Positions 1-8,546 of a DNA stretch of 64,000 nt are shown piece by piece. The notes beneath the pieces are model-generated. The model saw only the letters and a program-made list of their open reading frames with translations. It ran no database searches and had not been told where the DNA came from. The translations under genes were made by a program, and so were the position numbers. This stretch comes from Bradyrhizobium sp. LMTR 3 (GTDB lineage Bacteria > Pseudomonadota > Alphaproteobacteria > Rhizobiales > Xanthobacteraceae), in NCBI RefSeq assembly GCF_001693485.1, contig NZ_MAXC01000049.1, positions 1 through 64,000 on the forward strand. Reading direction: 5' to 3'. How positions within the stretch are numbered: position 1 is the first letter of the stretch; each line of letters begins with the position of its first letter.

Positions 1-60
1 TCCCCATAGCCACGCCGCGCTACCCACGTGCTCCCTCCCGCGGTTTCCTCCCTTGGAGGC

Positions 61-118
61 TTTCGGACGCCGGCCGCCGAATACGCCGCGACGTCCCTCA
101 AGCGGCCGGCATCCGAAA
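61..118. repeat. Long inverted repeat
   Basis: Two 17-base arms (61-77 and 102-118) pair at 16 of 17 positions around a 24-base loop. The left arm reads TTTCGGACGCCGGCCGC. No U-tract follows on either strand, so it is not a classical terminator. It could be a dispersed palindrome or a strong RNA hairpin. Nothing in 1-180 can be called a gene with confidence. Confidence 0.6.
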
Positions 119-180
119 CCCTTCACAAAAGGCGAAATTCCCAAGTGACCAGCGCATGTCTGCTCTTGTCTTAAGAGTTG

Positions 181-1068
181 TCATCTCTCGTTTTGTGGAT
201 ACACGTCCTTGCGCCCGGTCTTTCCTGCCGATCTGACGCCGCTCCCTTTGGGCCGCTGCCGCTGCAGTTTCGCAATGAAGTTCTGCAACGTTTCCGACGG
301 CGGCCGTGCCGCGCTGTAGGCGAGGCCGACCTGGCGCTTCACGTCGACGTCGATCTCGCGCACGGCGACATCGGAATTGGCGCGCGCCACGCCCTCAGGA
401 ACGATGGCGATGCCGACGCCGGCGGCCACCAGCGCCATCGCCCAGTCTTCGGATTCGGCAATCGCCGCGGGCTGCCGCTTGGCCGATGCGGCACGGCCGA
501 AGAATTCGCTCTGCTCGCAATGACAGCGATCGACCATGGCGGTGCCGGCGAGATCTGCGGTGCGGAGCCGCTCCTTCAGCGTCAGTGGATGCGATGGCGG
601 CAATGCCGCGACGTATCGCTCGACCCAAAGCGGAACGAAGTGCTCGTCGGCGCGCAGCAGATTTTTCGAGACGATCCGGGCGTCGGCGGCGTCATCGACG
701 CCGACCAGGCGGAGCGCGAGATCCGACGTTCCCGTGAGCGGCTTTAGCAGCGCGATGGTGCGGGGACGATCGAGCGTGCGCATCAGGCCGAGCGTCAGCG
801 TGTTCCGCATCGCAGGTTTTCGGAACAGGTTTCTTGCGGCGTCGGCTTCATCGATGATGCGGCGCGCGACCGCATGAAATTGTTCGGCGGCCTTCGTCGG
901 TGCCACGCCCTTCTTGTGGCGGATGAACAGCGCTGTGCCGAGCTCGGCCTCGAGATTGGTGATCGCCGCCGAGATCGAGGGCTGCGAGATGAAGCAGCGT
1001 CTGGCCGCCACCGTCAGATTGCGCTCCCTGAACACGGCCGAGAAATAGCGGAGTTCGCGGATATCCAT
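181..1068 (-). CDS. LysR family transcriptional regulator
   Basis: A 295-residue protein with the usual LysR layout. The winged helix-turn-helix lies in the first ~60 residues (MDIRELRYFSAVFRERNLT, then a SQPSISAAI recognition helix). The effector-binding domain fills the rest. A CHC cysteine motif lies in the effector domain, and the last ~25 residues are a basic tail. It is divergent from the metallo-hydrolase gene starting at 1161. The AT-rich gap between them holds two palindromes, one overlapping its own start codon, which fits autoregulation and control of the neighbour. The inducer cannot be read from sequence. Confidence 0.9.
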   Translation of the reverse strand: MDIRELRYFSAVFRERNLTVAARRCFISQPSISAAITNLEAELGTALFIRHKKGVAPTKAAEQFHAVARRIIDEADAARNLFRKPAMRNTLTLGLMRTLDRPRTIALLKPLTGTSDLALRLVGVDDAADARIVSKNLLRADEHFVPLWVERYVAALPPSHPLTLKERLRTADLAGTAMVDRCHCEQSEFFGRAASAKRQPAAIAESEDWAMALVAAGVGIAIVPEGVARANSDVAVREIDVDVKRQVGLAYSAARPPSETLQNFIAKLQRQRPKGSGVRSAGKTGRKDVYPQNER

Positions 1069-1103
1069 AGGTTCATCCTATCGATGATATCGAATATTGA
1101 TAT
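1067..1103. promoter_or_regulatory. Palindromic operator candidates between lysR and hydrolase
   Basis: Two symmetrical sites sit in the unusually AT-rich divergent promoter region. ATAGG-TTCAT-CCTAT (1067-1081) has the ATAG-N7-CTAT geometry and overlaps the lysR start codon. ATATC-N7-GATAT (1087-1103) follows directly. LysR regulators bind interrupted dyads (T-N11-A), usually in the divergent promoter that they share with a target gene. Binding is inferred. Confidence 0.5.
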
Positions 1104-1160
1104 TTTACCTATGGTGATCCGGATGGCAAGCTGAGGCTCCGATCTCAAGGAGGCATCGTC

Positions 1161-2006
1161 ATGCGCGTCCACCATCTCAACACCGGCACCATGTGCCCGA
1201 TCGGCCGGCGCCTCGTGAACGGCACCGGCAGCATCTTTCAGCGCGCGCGCATGGTGTGCCATTGTCTGCTGGTCGAGACCCATGACGGGCTGGCGCTGGT
1301 CGACACCGGCATCGGACTGGACGATATCGCGAACCCGCCGCGGCTCGGTCCCAAATGGGTTCGGCAGACGACGCCACGGCTCGATCCGGCCGAGACCGCT
1401 GTGCGGCAGATCGAGGCGCTCGGCTTTTCGAAAGGCGACGTGCGGCATCTGCTACTGACGCATCTCGACCGCGATCATGCCGGCGGCATTCCGGATTTCC
1501 CGAACGCAAAAGTGCATGTCCATCGCCGCGAATACGACATGGCGGTGGCGCGCACGGCGCCCGCGCCGAAGGGCCGCTACATCACCGATCAGTGGAAGCA
1601 CGGTCCGGATTGGGCGTTCTACGGGGAGGGTGGCGAGGATTGGTTCGGCTTCAAGGGCGTGCGCGCGCTCGGCGACCGCGAACCCGATATCCTGATGATC
1701 CCGCTGCCCGGCCATACATCAGGCCATTGCGGCATCGCCGTGCGGAGCGGGGACAAATGGCTGCTGCACGCGGGCGATGCCTATTTCTTTCACGGCCAGA
1801 TGCAGACCCCGCCGCGGGTGCCGCTGGTTCTCGGCATGTTTCAGCGCCGCGGCGACATGGATCGCGCCATGCGGATCGAAAACCAGGAGCGGCTACGGAC
1901 GCTCAAGGCAAAGCATGGCGATGCCGTGACCATCTTCAACAGCCATGATCCCGTGGACTATGAGCGCTGCCGCTGCGGCCAGCATCTGCGCGTGCCGCAG
2001 ACTTGA
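1161..2006 (+). CDS. Metallo-beta-lactamase-fold hydrolase, lactonase-like
   Basis: A 281-residue protein of the MBL-fold superfamily, in the group that includes N-acyl homoserine lactonases. Metal-site motifs are visible: THLDRDHAGG (H101, D103, D105, H106), GHTSGH near residue 193 and an HAGDAYF aspartate further on. The first motif is HxDxDH where classical members have HxHxDH, so one histidine ligand is replaced by Asp. There is no signal peptide, so it is probably cytoplasmic. The start is supported by a GGAGG-type ribosome site (AAGGAGGCATC) just upstream. Lactonase activity is only one possibility; the substrate is unknown. Confidence 0.8.
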   Translation: MRVHHLNTGTMCPIGRRLVNGTGSIFQRARMVCHCLLVETHDGLALVDTGIGLDDIANPPRLGPKWVRQTTPRLDPAETAVRQIEALGFSKGDVRHLLLTHLDRDHAGGIPDFPNAKVHVHRREYDMAVARTAPAPKGRYITDQWKHGPDWAFYGEGGEDWFGFKGVRALGDREPDILMIPLPGHTSGHCGIAVRSGDKWLLHAGDAYFFHGQMQTPPRVPLVLGMFQRRGDMDRAMRIENQERLRTLKAKHGDAVTIFNSHDPVDYERCRCGQHLRVPQT

Positions 2007-2065
2007 CTTTGCGCCACCCAGCCGGTCGCTAATGTCTCATTCAACTTCGGAAAGAGGGGAGCCCC

Positions 2066-2476
2066 ATGGCAGGACCACGAAAAGCCTGTCCAGTAGTCGT
2101 CCGCCGAATAGCCGGAGAGCTTGAAATTCTGGCCTTCCGCCATCCGCTCGCTGGTTGCCAGCTAGTGAAGGGGACGATGGAGGTCGGAGAAACAGTGGAG
2201 CGTTCAGCCGAGCGCGAGTTGCTCGAGGAGAGTGGGGTCGTTGGCGCTGCCGGCAATTATCTAGGTACGGTCCAAATGAGTGAGCCGGAGCAGGAATGGC
2301 ATTTTGTTGTCTGCGATGTGGGAAAGCTGCCTGAGACGTGGACGCATCGAACGAGCGATGGCGGCGGGCTGGATTTTGAGTTCTTCTGGTATCCCCTTGG
2401 CCAGAAGCCAAACGACTCCTGGCACCCGATCTTCGGGCGGGCGCTGGCATTCATTAATCAGCGCACCACGCGCTAA
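2066..2476 (+). CDS. Nudix hydrolase
   Basis: A 136-residue protein with a complete Nudix box at residues 36-58: Gly36, Glu42, then R50-E51-L-L-E54-E55-S-G57-V. The Arg and Glu residues bind Mg2+ and catalyse pyrophosphate cleavage of nucleoside-diphosphate derivatives. The length is normal for a single-domain Nudix protein. AGAGGGGAG precedes the ATG. It follows the hydrolase by 59 bases on the same strand and may share its transcript. The substrate cannot be predicted. Confidence 0.9.
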   Translation: MAGPRKACPVVVRRIAGELEILAFRHPLAGCQLVKGTMEVGETVERSAERELLEESGVVGAAGNYLGTVQMSEPEQEWHFVVCDVGKLPETWTHRTSDGGGLDFEFFWYPLGQKPNDSWHPIFGRALAFINQRTTR

Positions 2477-2590
2477 CTCAGGGGCCGTCAGCGCTAAAAG
2501 CCAACACCGAGGAATGCGCTGCCTGCGTCACATGGTCGTCGCTCCCCTCGTCCTTGCCAAACAGCACCTGCACCATCCGCGTGCGGACCT

Positions 2591-3193
2591 CTATGCTGCC
2601 AGAAACGGTATCTCGACCGCCAGTGTGTAGCCGTTGACCATCAGCAGGCCACCGGCGGCACCGACGATGCCGCCGACGATCGCAAGCCAGGGCAGCGTCG
2701 CGACGATCGAGACCGAGATCAGCACGATGGCGATCTGCAGAAGAGCTTCGGCATAGTCGAAGTAGGGATCCTGCTTCAGCGCATGGTCGCGCCTGCTCTC
2801 GTAGTCCTTGGCCCGCGCCATCAATTCCTTCTTGCCCTCCTGCGTCTCGGGCTCGGACTCGTAGCGTGTCGCCGTCTTGCGATAGGCCTCCGCTTTTGCC
2901 TTCAGGGCCGTCCTGGCCTCGGCGTTGAGGCTTCCGTCCTGCAGGAACGCCAGTTCGATCGCGTCGGCCGCGAGGTTGTAGCCGGTCTGGCGGATGTTCT
3001 TGGCCTGGTAGAAGGCATAGTGGTTCGCGGCATAGATGTTGTTGTTGGTCGCCTCCTTGCCGGCGTTGGCGCCGCCAAGCCCGGTGATGGCCAGCAGCAT
3101 CGCCAGAATGGCGATGCCGACCGCTGCCCGCTGCTTGAAGCGGTCGTTCTGCTTCTCCTGGTCCATCATATCAGCGGCGTCTTCGGCTTTCAT
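2591..3193 (-). CDS. DUF4337 family membrane protein
   Basis: A 200-residue membrane protein matching the DUF4337 pattern. It has a charged N-terminus, a membrane segment at about 24-42, an alpha-helical soluble region rich in Lys/Glu/Arg at about 60-140, and two closely spaced C-terminal membrane segments at about 150-190. The NNNIYAANHYAFYQAKNIRQ stretch is the recognisable part of the family. Function is unknown. The convergent Nudix gene ends 114 bases away with nothing clear between. Confidence 0.8.
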   Translation of the reverse strand: MKAEDAADMMDQEKQNDRFKQRAAVGIAILAMLLAITGLGGANAGKEATNNNIYAANHYAFYQAKNIRQTGYNLAADAIELAFLQDGSLNAEARTALKAKAEAYRKTATRYESEPETQEGKKELMARAKDYESRRDHALKQDPYFDYAEALLQIAIVLISVSIVATLPWLAIVGGIVGAAGGLLMVNGYTLAVEIPFLAA

Positions 3194-3621
3194 CGATCGG
3201 CTCCTCCTCGCTCCTAAAGGGCAGGCACGATAAACAACGGCGTTATGTCAGCATCGCGACGCACGAGCACGTTGATTTGTTCCGCAGAGTGCGGCAGGCG
3301 CGATCGGTCATACGGAGGGATCGGCAATTCCCACGCAGTGATCAAGACTTACGCAAACGTTCGGATGCTTCAGCTCAAGCGTCACAGGAACGGCGCGCCT
3401 TTACGGGAGAGAAGTCGACCAATATGAGGTCGAAACAGGCCAGCCACAAGGCCAATACAAACGGTCCGGGTCACAAGCGGCGGTCGAAGCATCGCTGATG
3501 CGAAATCCGGAATGCCCTCAATACCAATGAAGTTGGTCGGCTTGGGGCCAATAAGCGAACATGCAGTAACCGCATCTACAGGAGACGGGTCTATAAACGT
3601 GCCGCCAAGTGAGGCGAGAGT
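3194..3621. other. Intergenic stretch without a supported gene
   Basis: About 430 bases of lower GC than the surroundings. Short open frames exist on the + strand (3245-3427 and 3277-3498). They are basic, lack convincing ribosome sites and resemble no family I know. I call no gene here. Confidence 0.5.
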
Positions 3622-3774
3622 ATGAAAGCAGATAATCGACTGGCGGTGTTTTGCTTGGTAGTGCTGTCCATGATCGTTGCGGGCATCATGGTCGAGAAGT
3701 TTTGGGACTGTCGTCTCAAAGGAGGAGTGGAAGAGGCCTGCTTGTTCACGCCTGCTCCTTACACGCCACCATAG
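3622..3774 (+). CDS. Small single-pass membrane protein, hypothetical
   Basis: A 50-residue frame beginning MKADNRLAVFCLVVLSMIV. One hydrophobic segment (about residues 7-24) is followed by a short soluble tail with two cysteines (WDCRLKGGVEEACLF). GAGGCGAG upstream of the ATG is an acceptable ribosome site. The composition is that of a genuine bitopic micro-protein rather than a random frame. I do not recognise a family. Its isolated setting gives no functional hint. Confidence 0.45.
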   Translation: MKADNRLAVFCLVVLSMIVAGIMVEKFWDCRLKGGVEEACLFTPAPYTPP

Positions 3775-3870
3775 GGAGCCAACTGAGGCAGCCCAACCCT
3801 TGCCATTAGGTCTGCTGGAGCGAAGACCGCGTTGGGGTCCACAAGGCGACATCCCGTGATCGGGGCCGCG

Positions 3871-3898
3871 TGTCCGCTTTACCCCTCGAACGCGGACA
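3871..3898. repeat. Short inverted repeat (TGTCCGC / GCGGACA)
   Basis: Seven-base arms TGTCCGC and GCGGACA surround 14 bases. Palindromes with GTCCGC arms occur as dispersed elements between Bradyrhizobium genes (recalled, not searched). It lies between the small membrane gene and the DUF1254 gene. Confidence 0.4.
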
Positions 3899-3954
3899 TG
3901 TCGGATTTATAAGTGCACGCCCTGGGCAAGTGTCGGCCCCGACCAAGTCGTGAT

Positions 3955-4569
3955 TCAGCGCCTGGACTTTGGCGCAGGGGCCGGCGCAGGCGGCGCCGGC
4001 TCGGGTTGCTTGGCCGGCGTCGGCTCGGTCTCTATGGCGCAACGCGACGCGGCGAGCGCGGCTTGCGCCTGCGGCATCAGGCCGGGCTCCGGCGCCAGGG
4101 CCTTGAGCACGATCAGGCCGGTCGTGGTGGGAGAGTCGATGATCAGCCGGTCGGCGGCGGTGACTTCCTCATCCTCCGGCAACTCGCCGTGTTGCTCCTC
4201 CGTCATCAGATCGAGCTCGATCACCTTTCGGCCGGCCGAGCGGTCGTTGATGGCGTAGTAGGCGACCTCGTTGCGGGTATAGAACGACACCGACGTATAG
4301 GCCTGACTGACCGGCACGGTCAGCTTGAGCGGTCCCTCGGAGAGGTCGTAGCGGCAGATCGCGACTGCAAAGGCCGGGTCCATGAACGGCATCGGCGCGT
4401 TGTTCGGTTCGGCGAGCGGCAGCGCCGTGACGGCGTTCTCTTTGGTCATCGGCGTCAGCCGCGAATAGGCGTCTTGCGTCGCGATGCGCGGCAGCGCGAG
4501 CACGCTGACGAGATGCACCACGCCGCCCAGCAGCACGCCTGCGATGATGGTGAACAGCAGCCGGATCAT
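3955..4569 (-). CDS. DUF1254 domain protein
   Basis: A 204-residue protein with an N-terminal membrane anchor or signal (MIRLLFTIIAGVLLGGVVHLVSVLAL), a DUF1254-type domain (about 30-165) and a proline/alanine-rich tail (PAPPAPAPAPKSRR). It overlaps the upstream DUF1214 gene by 4 bases (ATGA), so translation is coupled. In larger homologues DUF1254 and DUF1214 are fused in one protein. Here they are two adjacent genes, suggesting a two-subunit envelope complex. Biochemical role unknown. Confidence 0.8.
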   Translation of the reverse strand: MIRLLFTIIAGVLLGGVVHLVSVLALPRIATQDAYSRLTPMTKENAVTALPLAEPNNAPMPFMDPAFAVAICRYDLSEGPLKLTVPVSQAYTSVSFYTRNEVAYYAINDRSAGRKVIELDLMTEEQHGELPEDEEVTAADRLIIDSPTTTGLIVLKALAPEPGLMPQAQAALAASRCAIETEPTPAKQPEPAPPAPAPAPKSRR

Positions 4570-5144
4570 GGGCAGTTCACCGTGGTGATGGCGGGCATCG
4601 GCGCGTCGCGCTGCGTGCGCGTCGCAACGCCGACCGGCGTATCGTAAAGCCGCAGCATCAGCGCGTAGCGCTCGATGCCGCCGGTCGGCAGCCAGTTGCC
4701 GGCGCGCGAGCGCGCCGCCACCCGGATCTCGAAGCCGCCGTCGGAGCCGCGGACGATTTCCTGGCTGGTGAAGCCGTAGCGTTGCAGCGAATTGGCGACC
4801 AGATGCCCCTTGCGGTCGAACAGCGTCAGCGTCCAGAACCGGGCCGCCGGCGTCACCCCGCTGACGATGACGTCGCAGCGCCCGTCGAGCGGCTTGTTCT
4901 TGTCGTCGGTGGTGGCCGTGAAGGCGATGCCGTCGCCGGTGCCAACGGGCAATTCGCCGCTGCGGGCAATCGAGGCGCGCGAATAGGGATCGATTTCGGA
5001 ACTGCCGGCCTTGGGCCGTGCGGTCCAGGCGCCGATCGTGAGTGTGCCGAGATCGGTGCCGCGCGTCGCCGTCAGGTAGGTCGAGCCGAGACCTACGGCC
5101 GTGGCAAGCGCCAATGCCAGCAAGGTGATGAAGATCAGCCGCAC
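4566..5144 (-). CDS. DUF1214 domain protein
   Basis: A 192-residue protein with an N-terminal signal or anchor (MRLIFITLLALALATAVGLGS) and a DUF1214 domain, recognisable from NKPLDGRCDVIVSGVTPAARFWTL-type sequence and the GNWLPTGG motif. It is probably exported. It is the first gene of the pair with the DUF1254 gene and overlaps it by 4 bases. Function is unknown. Confidence 0.82.
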   Translation of the reverse strand: MRLIFITLLALALATAVGLGSTYLTATRGTDLGTLTIGAWTARPKAGSSEIDPYSRASIARSGELPVGTGDGIAFTATTDDKNKPLDGRCDVIVSGVTPAARFWTLTLFDRKGHLVANSLQRYGFTSQEIVRGSDGGFEIRVAARSRAGNWLPTGGIERYALMLRLYDTPVGVATRTQRDAPMPAITTVNCP

Positions 5145-5296
5145 AGGCCAGTGCTCCGAAATCTCACGGCATCAGTTTCCGCTTGAACCGGCTTCATCCG
5201 AAACCTGAAGCGCTTCTCTTGTTTCGAACGTGTCGGGGCGGACGCTTCGCATCTGTTCCGAGGAACGCCGGTTAAGCTTCTGCCGGATCATGCCTT

Positions 5297-7582
5297 TTAA
5301 TTCTTCCGCTCCGCCGGCGCGGCCCGCTCGCCAGCGGCTGCGACATAGTTCTCCGGAAACGCCAGCGCGCCTGACGTGACCGGCCTGGAGGGCTGCTTCT
5401 GGTCGTTGGACGAGGTCTTGCCTGCGGTCCTCCCGGCCTCGTCGAGCAGTTTCTCGACGCGCACCAGAATATCCGCGCCGCGCTTGGTCAATACCGGCGG
5501 CGGCCCCGGCTTGGTCTCCGGCGCCCGCGCCGCACCATTGGCCGCGGCGCTGGCGGATTGAGCGGGCTGCGGCTGCTTCGTGCCCATGCCGAAGCCTGGG
5601 ATTTCCTTCACCTCGACGCCCTGATGCGCGACGACCATGATGTCGTGCCAGGTTTGCGCAGGCAACGAACCGCCGGTCATGCGGTTGGTGGGCGAGTAGT
5701 CGTCGTTGCCGTACCAGACCGCGCAGGTGAAATTGCCGGTGAAACCGACGAACCAGGCGTCGCGGTAGGCGTTGGTGGTGCCGGTCTTGCCCGCGGTCGG
5801 GATGCCGTCGATCGCGGCGCGGCGGGCGGTGCCTTCGCTGACGACATGGCTCATCATTTCCGACATGTCGGCGGCGACGGAGGCGGGAATGGCTTGCACC
5901 GGCTTCTTGCCGTCGCGGTCGAAGCGCCAGACCAGGTCGCCGGCGCCGGTACGCACTTCCAGCACCGCGTGAGGTTTCACCGCCTTGCCCTTGTTCGGGA
6001 AGGTCGCGTAGGCGACCGCGTGTTCGAGCACGGTGACCTCATCGGAGCCGATCGGCATCGAGGGCGTATCGGGCAGGGGAGCCGTGAGGCCGAACCGGCG
6101 TGCCACCTCGGTGATCTTGGCGCGCCCAGCCTTGGCCGGGTTCGCTACCTTGCCGCCGAGCGCAATCGACAACTTCACCGGCACGACGTTGATCGAGCGG
6201 GTGATCGCCTGGGTCAGCGTCACCGAGCCGGAATAGTTGTGGCCATAGTTCTGCGGGCACCAGTTGCCGATGCAGACCGGGCCGTCGACCACTTTCGAGC
6301 TCGGGGTGTAGCCGTTCAAAAGTGCCGTGGCATAGACATAGGGCTTGAATGATGAGCCCGGCTGCCGATAGGCGTCGGTGGCGCGGTTGAACTGGCTCGC
6401 GCCATAGTCGCGTCCGCCGACCATGGCGCGGACGCCGCCGTCGAGGTCGGCAACCACGACGGATGCCTGCGTCGCGTGGTAGTCGCGGCCGAACTGGCGG
6501 AGCTGGTTTTCAACCGTTTCCTCGGCGGCGCGCTGCACGTTCATGTCGATCGAGGTACGGACCACGAAGACGCGCTCGGTGTAGGATTTCGGGAAGGTAT
6601 CGACCAGCCTGCGCATTTCCTCAAAGGCGTAGTCGAGATAGTAGTTCGGCGAGTTCTCGTCGCGGCGATCGACGGCGAAGGCCGGGTTGCGCCGGGCGCC
6701 GAACACCTGGCCTTCGGTCATGAAGCCGGCATCGACGAGGTTGTCGAGCACGATGTTGGCGCGGGCGCGGGCGGCGGGCAGGTTGATGTGCGGGGCGTAT
6801 TTGGTCGGCGCCTTGAACAGCCCGGCCAGCATCGCTGATTCCGCCAGAGTGACGTCGCGCGCCGACTTGTTGAAGTAGAAATGCGCCGCGCCGTCGACGC
6901 CGAACGTGCCGCCGCCCATATAGGCGCGGTCCAGATATAGCTTCAGGATTTCGTTCTTGGTCAGCCGCGTCTCGAGCCAGATCGCAAGGAAAGCTTCCTT
7001 CACCTTGCGCTCGATGGTGCGCTCGTTGCTGAGGAACAGGTTCTTCGCCAATTGCTGCGTGATCGAAGAACCGCCCTGGCGCACGCCGCCGGCCTGCGCG
7101 TTGGTCACGAGCGCGCGCGCGGTGCCCGGAAAGTCGATGCCGAAATGGTCATAGAAGCGGCGGTCTTCGGTCGCCAGCGTCGCCTTGATCAGATTGTCCG
7201 GAAAATCTTCCAGAGGAATCGAGTCGTTATGTTTGATGCCGCGGTTGCCGATCGGGTTGCCGTAGCGGTCGAGGAACTGCACCGCAAGATCGGATTTCTT
7301 CAGCCAGTCGTCATCGGAGGTCTCGCGAAACGCAGGGATCGCCAGCGCCAGCATCACGATCAGGCCACCAAGGCCGATCGTGGCGGCTTCCGAAAACGGC
7401 TCGATGAAGACCCAGCGCTTCCAGCGGCCGACATAGAAGCGGTCCATGAAGGTGGAGTAGCGCTCGTACAGCTCGCGCAGGCCCTTGCCCGACGAGAACA
7501 GCGTCGAGTCGATACGCGCATCCAGATCCAGAAGGAAGTTCCGGATCTTCTGCTGCAGCTCTGGAGGTACGATCTGGCGCAC
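5297..7582 (-). CDS. Class A penicillin-binding protein (PBP1A type)
   Basis: A 761-residue bifunctional peptidoglycan synthase. A cytoplasmic N-terminus of about 65 residues is followed by a membrane segment (66-84). Next comes a family-51 glycosyltransferase domain with the catalytic ATEDRRFYDH motif (Glu139) and GGSSITQQLAKNLFLS. The transpeptidase domain has SSFK (Ser410, Lys413), SIN (463-465) and KTGT (599-602). The C-terminal ~100 residues are Pro/Ala-rich and low in complexity. It polymerises and cross-links glycan strands in the periplasm. It stands alone, divergent from the cysteine-cluster gene at 7870. Confidence 0.93.
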   Translation of the reverse strand: MRQIVPPELQQKIRNFLLDLDARIDSTLFSSGKGLRELYERYSTFMDRFYVGRWKRWVFIEPFSEAATIGLGGLIVMLALAIPAFRETSDDDWLKKSDLAVQFLDRYGNPIGNRGIKHNDSIPLEDFPDNLIKATLATEDRRFYDHFGIDFPGTARALVTNAQAGGVRQGGSSITQQLAKNLFLSNERTIERKVKEAFLAIWLETRLTKNEILKLYLDRAYMGGGTFGVDGAAHFYFNKSARDVTLAESAMLAGLFKAPTKYAPHINLPAARARANIVLDNLVDAGFMTEGQVFGARRNPAFAVDRRDENSPNYYLDYAFEEMRRLVDTFPKSYTERVFVVRTSIDMNVQRAAEETVENQLRQFGRDYHATQASVVVADLDGGVRAMVGGRDYGASQFNRATDAYRQPGSSFKPYVYATALLNGYTPSSKVVDGPVCIGNWCPQNYGHNYSGSVTLTQAITRSINVVPVKLSIALGGKVANPAKAGRAKITEVARRFGLTAPLPDTPSMPIGSDEVTVLEHAVAYATFPNKGKAVKPHAVLEVRTGAGDLVWRFDRDGKKPVQAIPASVAADMSEMMSHVVSEGTARRAAIDGIPTAGKTGTTNAYRDAWFVGFTGNFTCAVWYGNDDYSPTNRMTGGSLPAQTWHDIMVVAHQGVEVKEIPGFGMGTKQPQPAQSASAAANGAARAPETKPGPPPVLTKRGADILVRVEKLLDEAGRTAGKTSSNDQKQPSRPVTSGALAFPENYVAAAGERAAPAERKN

Positions 7583-7869
7583 CGGGACCCTTGATCTGTT
7601 CTGGTATCTGTTCTGGTCGCGCCCGGCGGAGCCGGTCGAGACGTCTTGCTTGGATGTTGCGGCAAACCCAAGGCGCTTTTACGTCCTCGGGGACTCGCCA
7701 TTGTTCTATCCGAGCGGGGGCTATAAACCAATGCTCTCGCTCACCATTTTGACGGTCAGGCCTAACGCTGCCGTTGGCTTTTGGCTCCGTAGTGAGACCC
7801 GCTTGCGCCCCCGTTGCCGGACCTCCTAGAAGGGCCGCAGCCGACCGACCCGAGAAAACGATTGATTGC

Positions 7870-8385
7870 ATGACCGCGCCGCGCAAATCGCCTTCCGGCC
7901 AAGAGGGTTTCTTCTGGAAAACCAAGACGTTGGAGGAGATGTCCAGCGCCGAATGGGAAAGCCTGTGCGACGGTTGCGCGCGCTGCTGCCTGGAAAAGCT
8001 CGAAGACGAGGATACCGGGAAAATCTACTTTACCCATGTTTCCTGCAAGCTGCTCGATTCCGGCCTGTGCACCTGCAAGGACTACCAGAACCGTTCCGAC
8101 AAGGTTCCGGATTGTGTCCGCCTGACGCCCGAGAACGTCCGCACCCTGAGCTGGCTTCCGCCGAGCTGCGGCTACAAGCTGGTCGCCGAGGGACGCGATC
8201 TCTATTGGTGGCATCCGCTGATCTCGGGCGATCCCAATACCGTGCATGAAGCCGGCGTTTCGGTGCGCGGGCGGGTCCAGGGCACCGAGGACGAGATCCC
8301 CGACGAAGACCTCGAGGACCACATCGTGCAGTGGCCGGCCTTGTTGCCGAAGCGGGCACGGCTCAAGAAGCGGCCCAAGGCCTGA
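7870..8385 (+). CDS. YcgN family cysteine cluster protein (UPF0260)
   Basis: A 171-residue cytoplasmic protein of the YcgN/UPF0260 family. Cysteines are grouped as CDGCARCC near residue 33 and C-KLLDSGLCTCKDY near 58-70, with further cysteines before the conserved WWHPL motif. This pattern suggests metal or Fe-S binding, but the family has no proven activity. The ATG at 7870 (MTAPRKSPSGQEGFFW) is preferred because homologues begin close to the FWKTKTLEEMS motif. An upstream in-frame start at 7774 would add residues with no family character. Confidence 0.85.
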   Translation: MTAPRKSPSGQEGFFWKTKTLEEMSSAEWESLCDGCARCCLEKLEDEDTGKIYFTHVSCKLLDSGLCTCKDYQNRSDKVPDCVRLTPENVRTLSWLPPSCGYKLVAEGRDLYWWHPLISGDPNTVHEAGVSVRGRVQGTEDEIPDEDLEDHIVQWPALLPKRARLKKRPKA

Positions 8386-8546
8386 ACCTCCCGTCCTGAT
8401 CGATCACGGAAACGCGACGATATTCTCGCGGGATGCACCCATGCGCGCGAGGCGCTGCCCCGAGAGGAATTTGCTCTCTAAGGTGCTGGCTATATGGCGA
8501 ATCCATCTCGGCGGCTTTGGTCGCGCAGAACAATATTACGTCCGAC

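Noticed and set aside
1..27. Possible GTG start of a minus-strand gene leaving the window (GGGAGGGAGCAC before GTG)
   Set aside because: Only nine codons are visible, so neither the frame nor a product can be judged.
2480..2590. Minus-strand frame VRTRMVQVLFGKDEG just after the DUF4337 gene
   Set aside because: Might be a gene remnant, but it is too short and matches nothing I can name.
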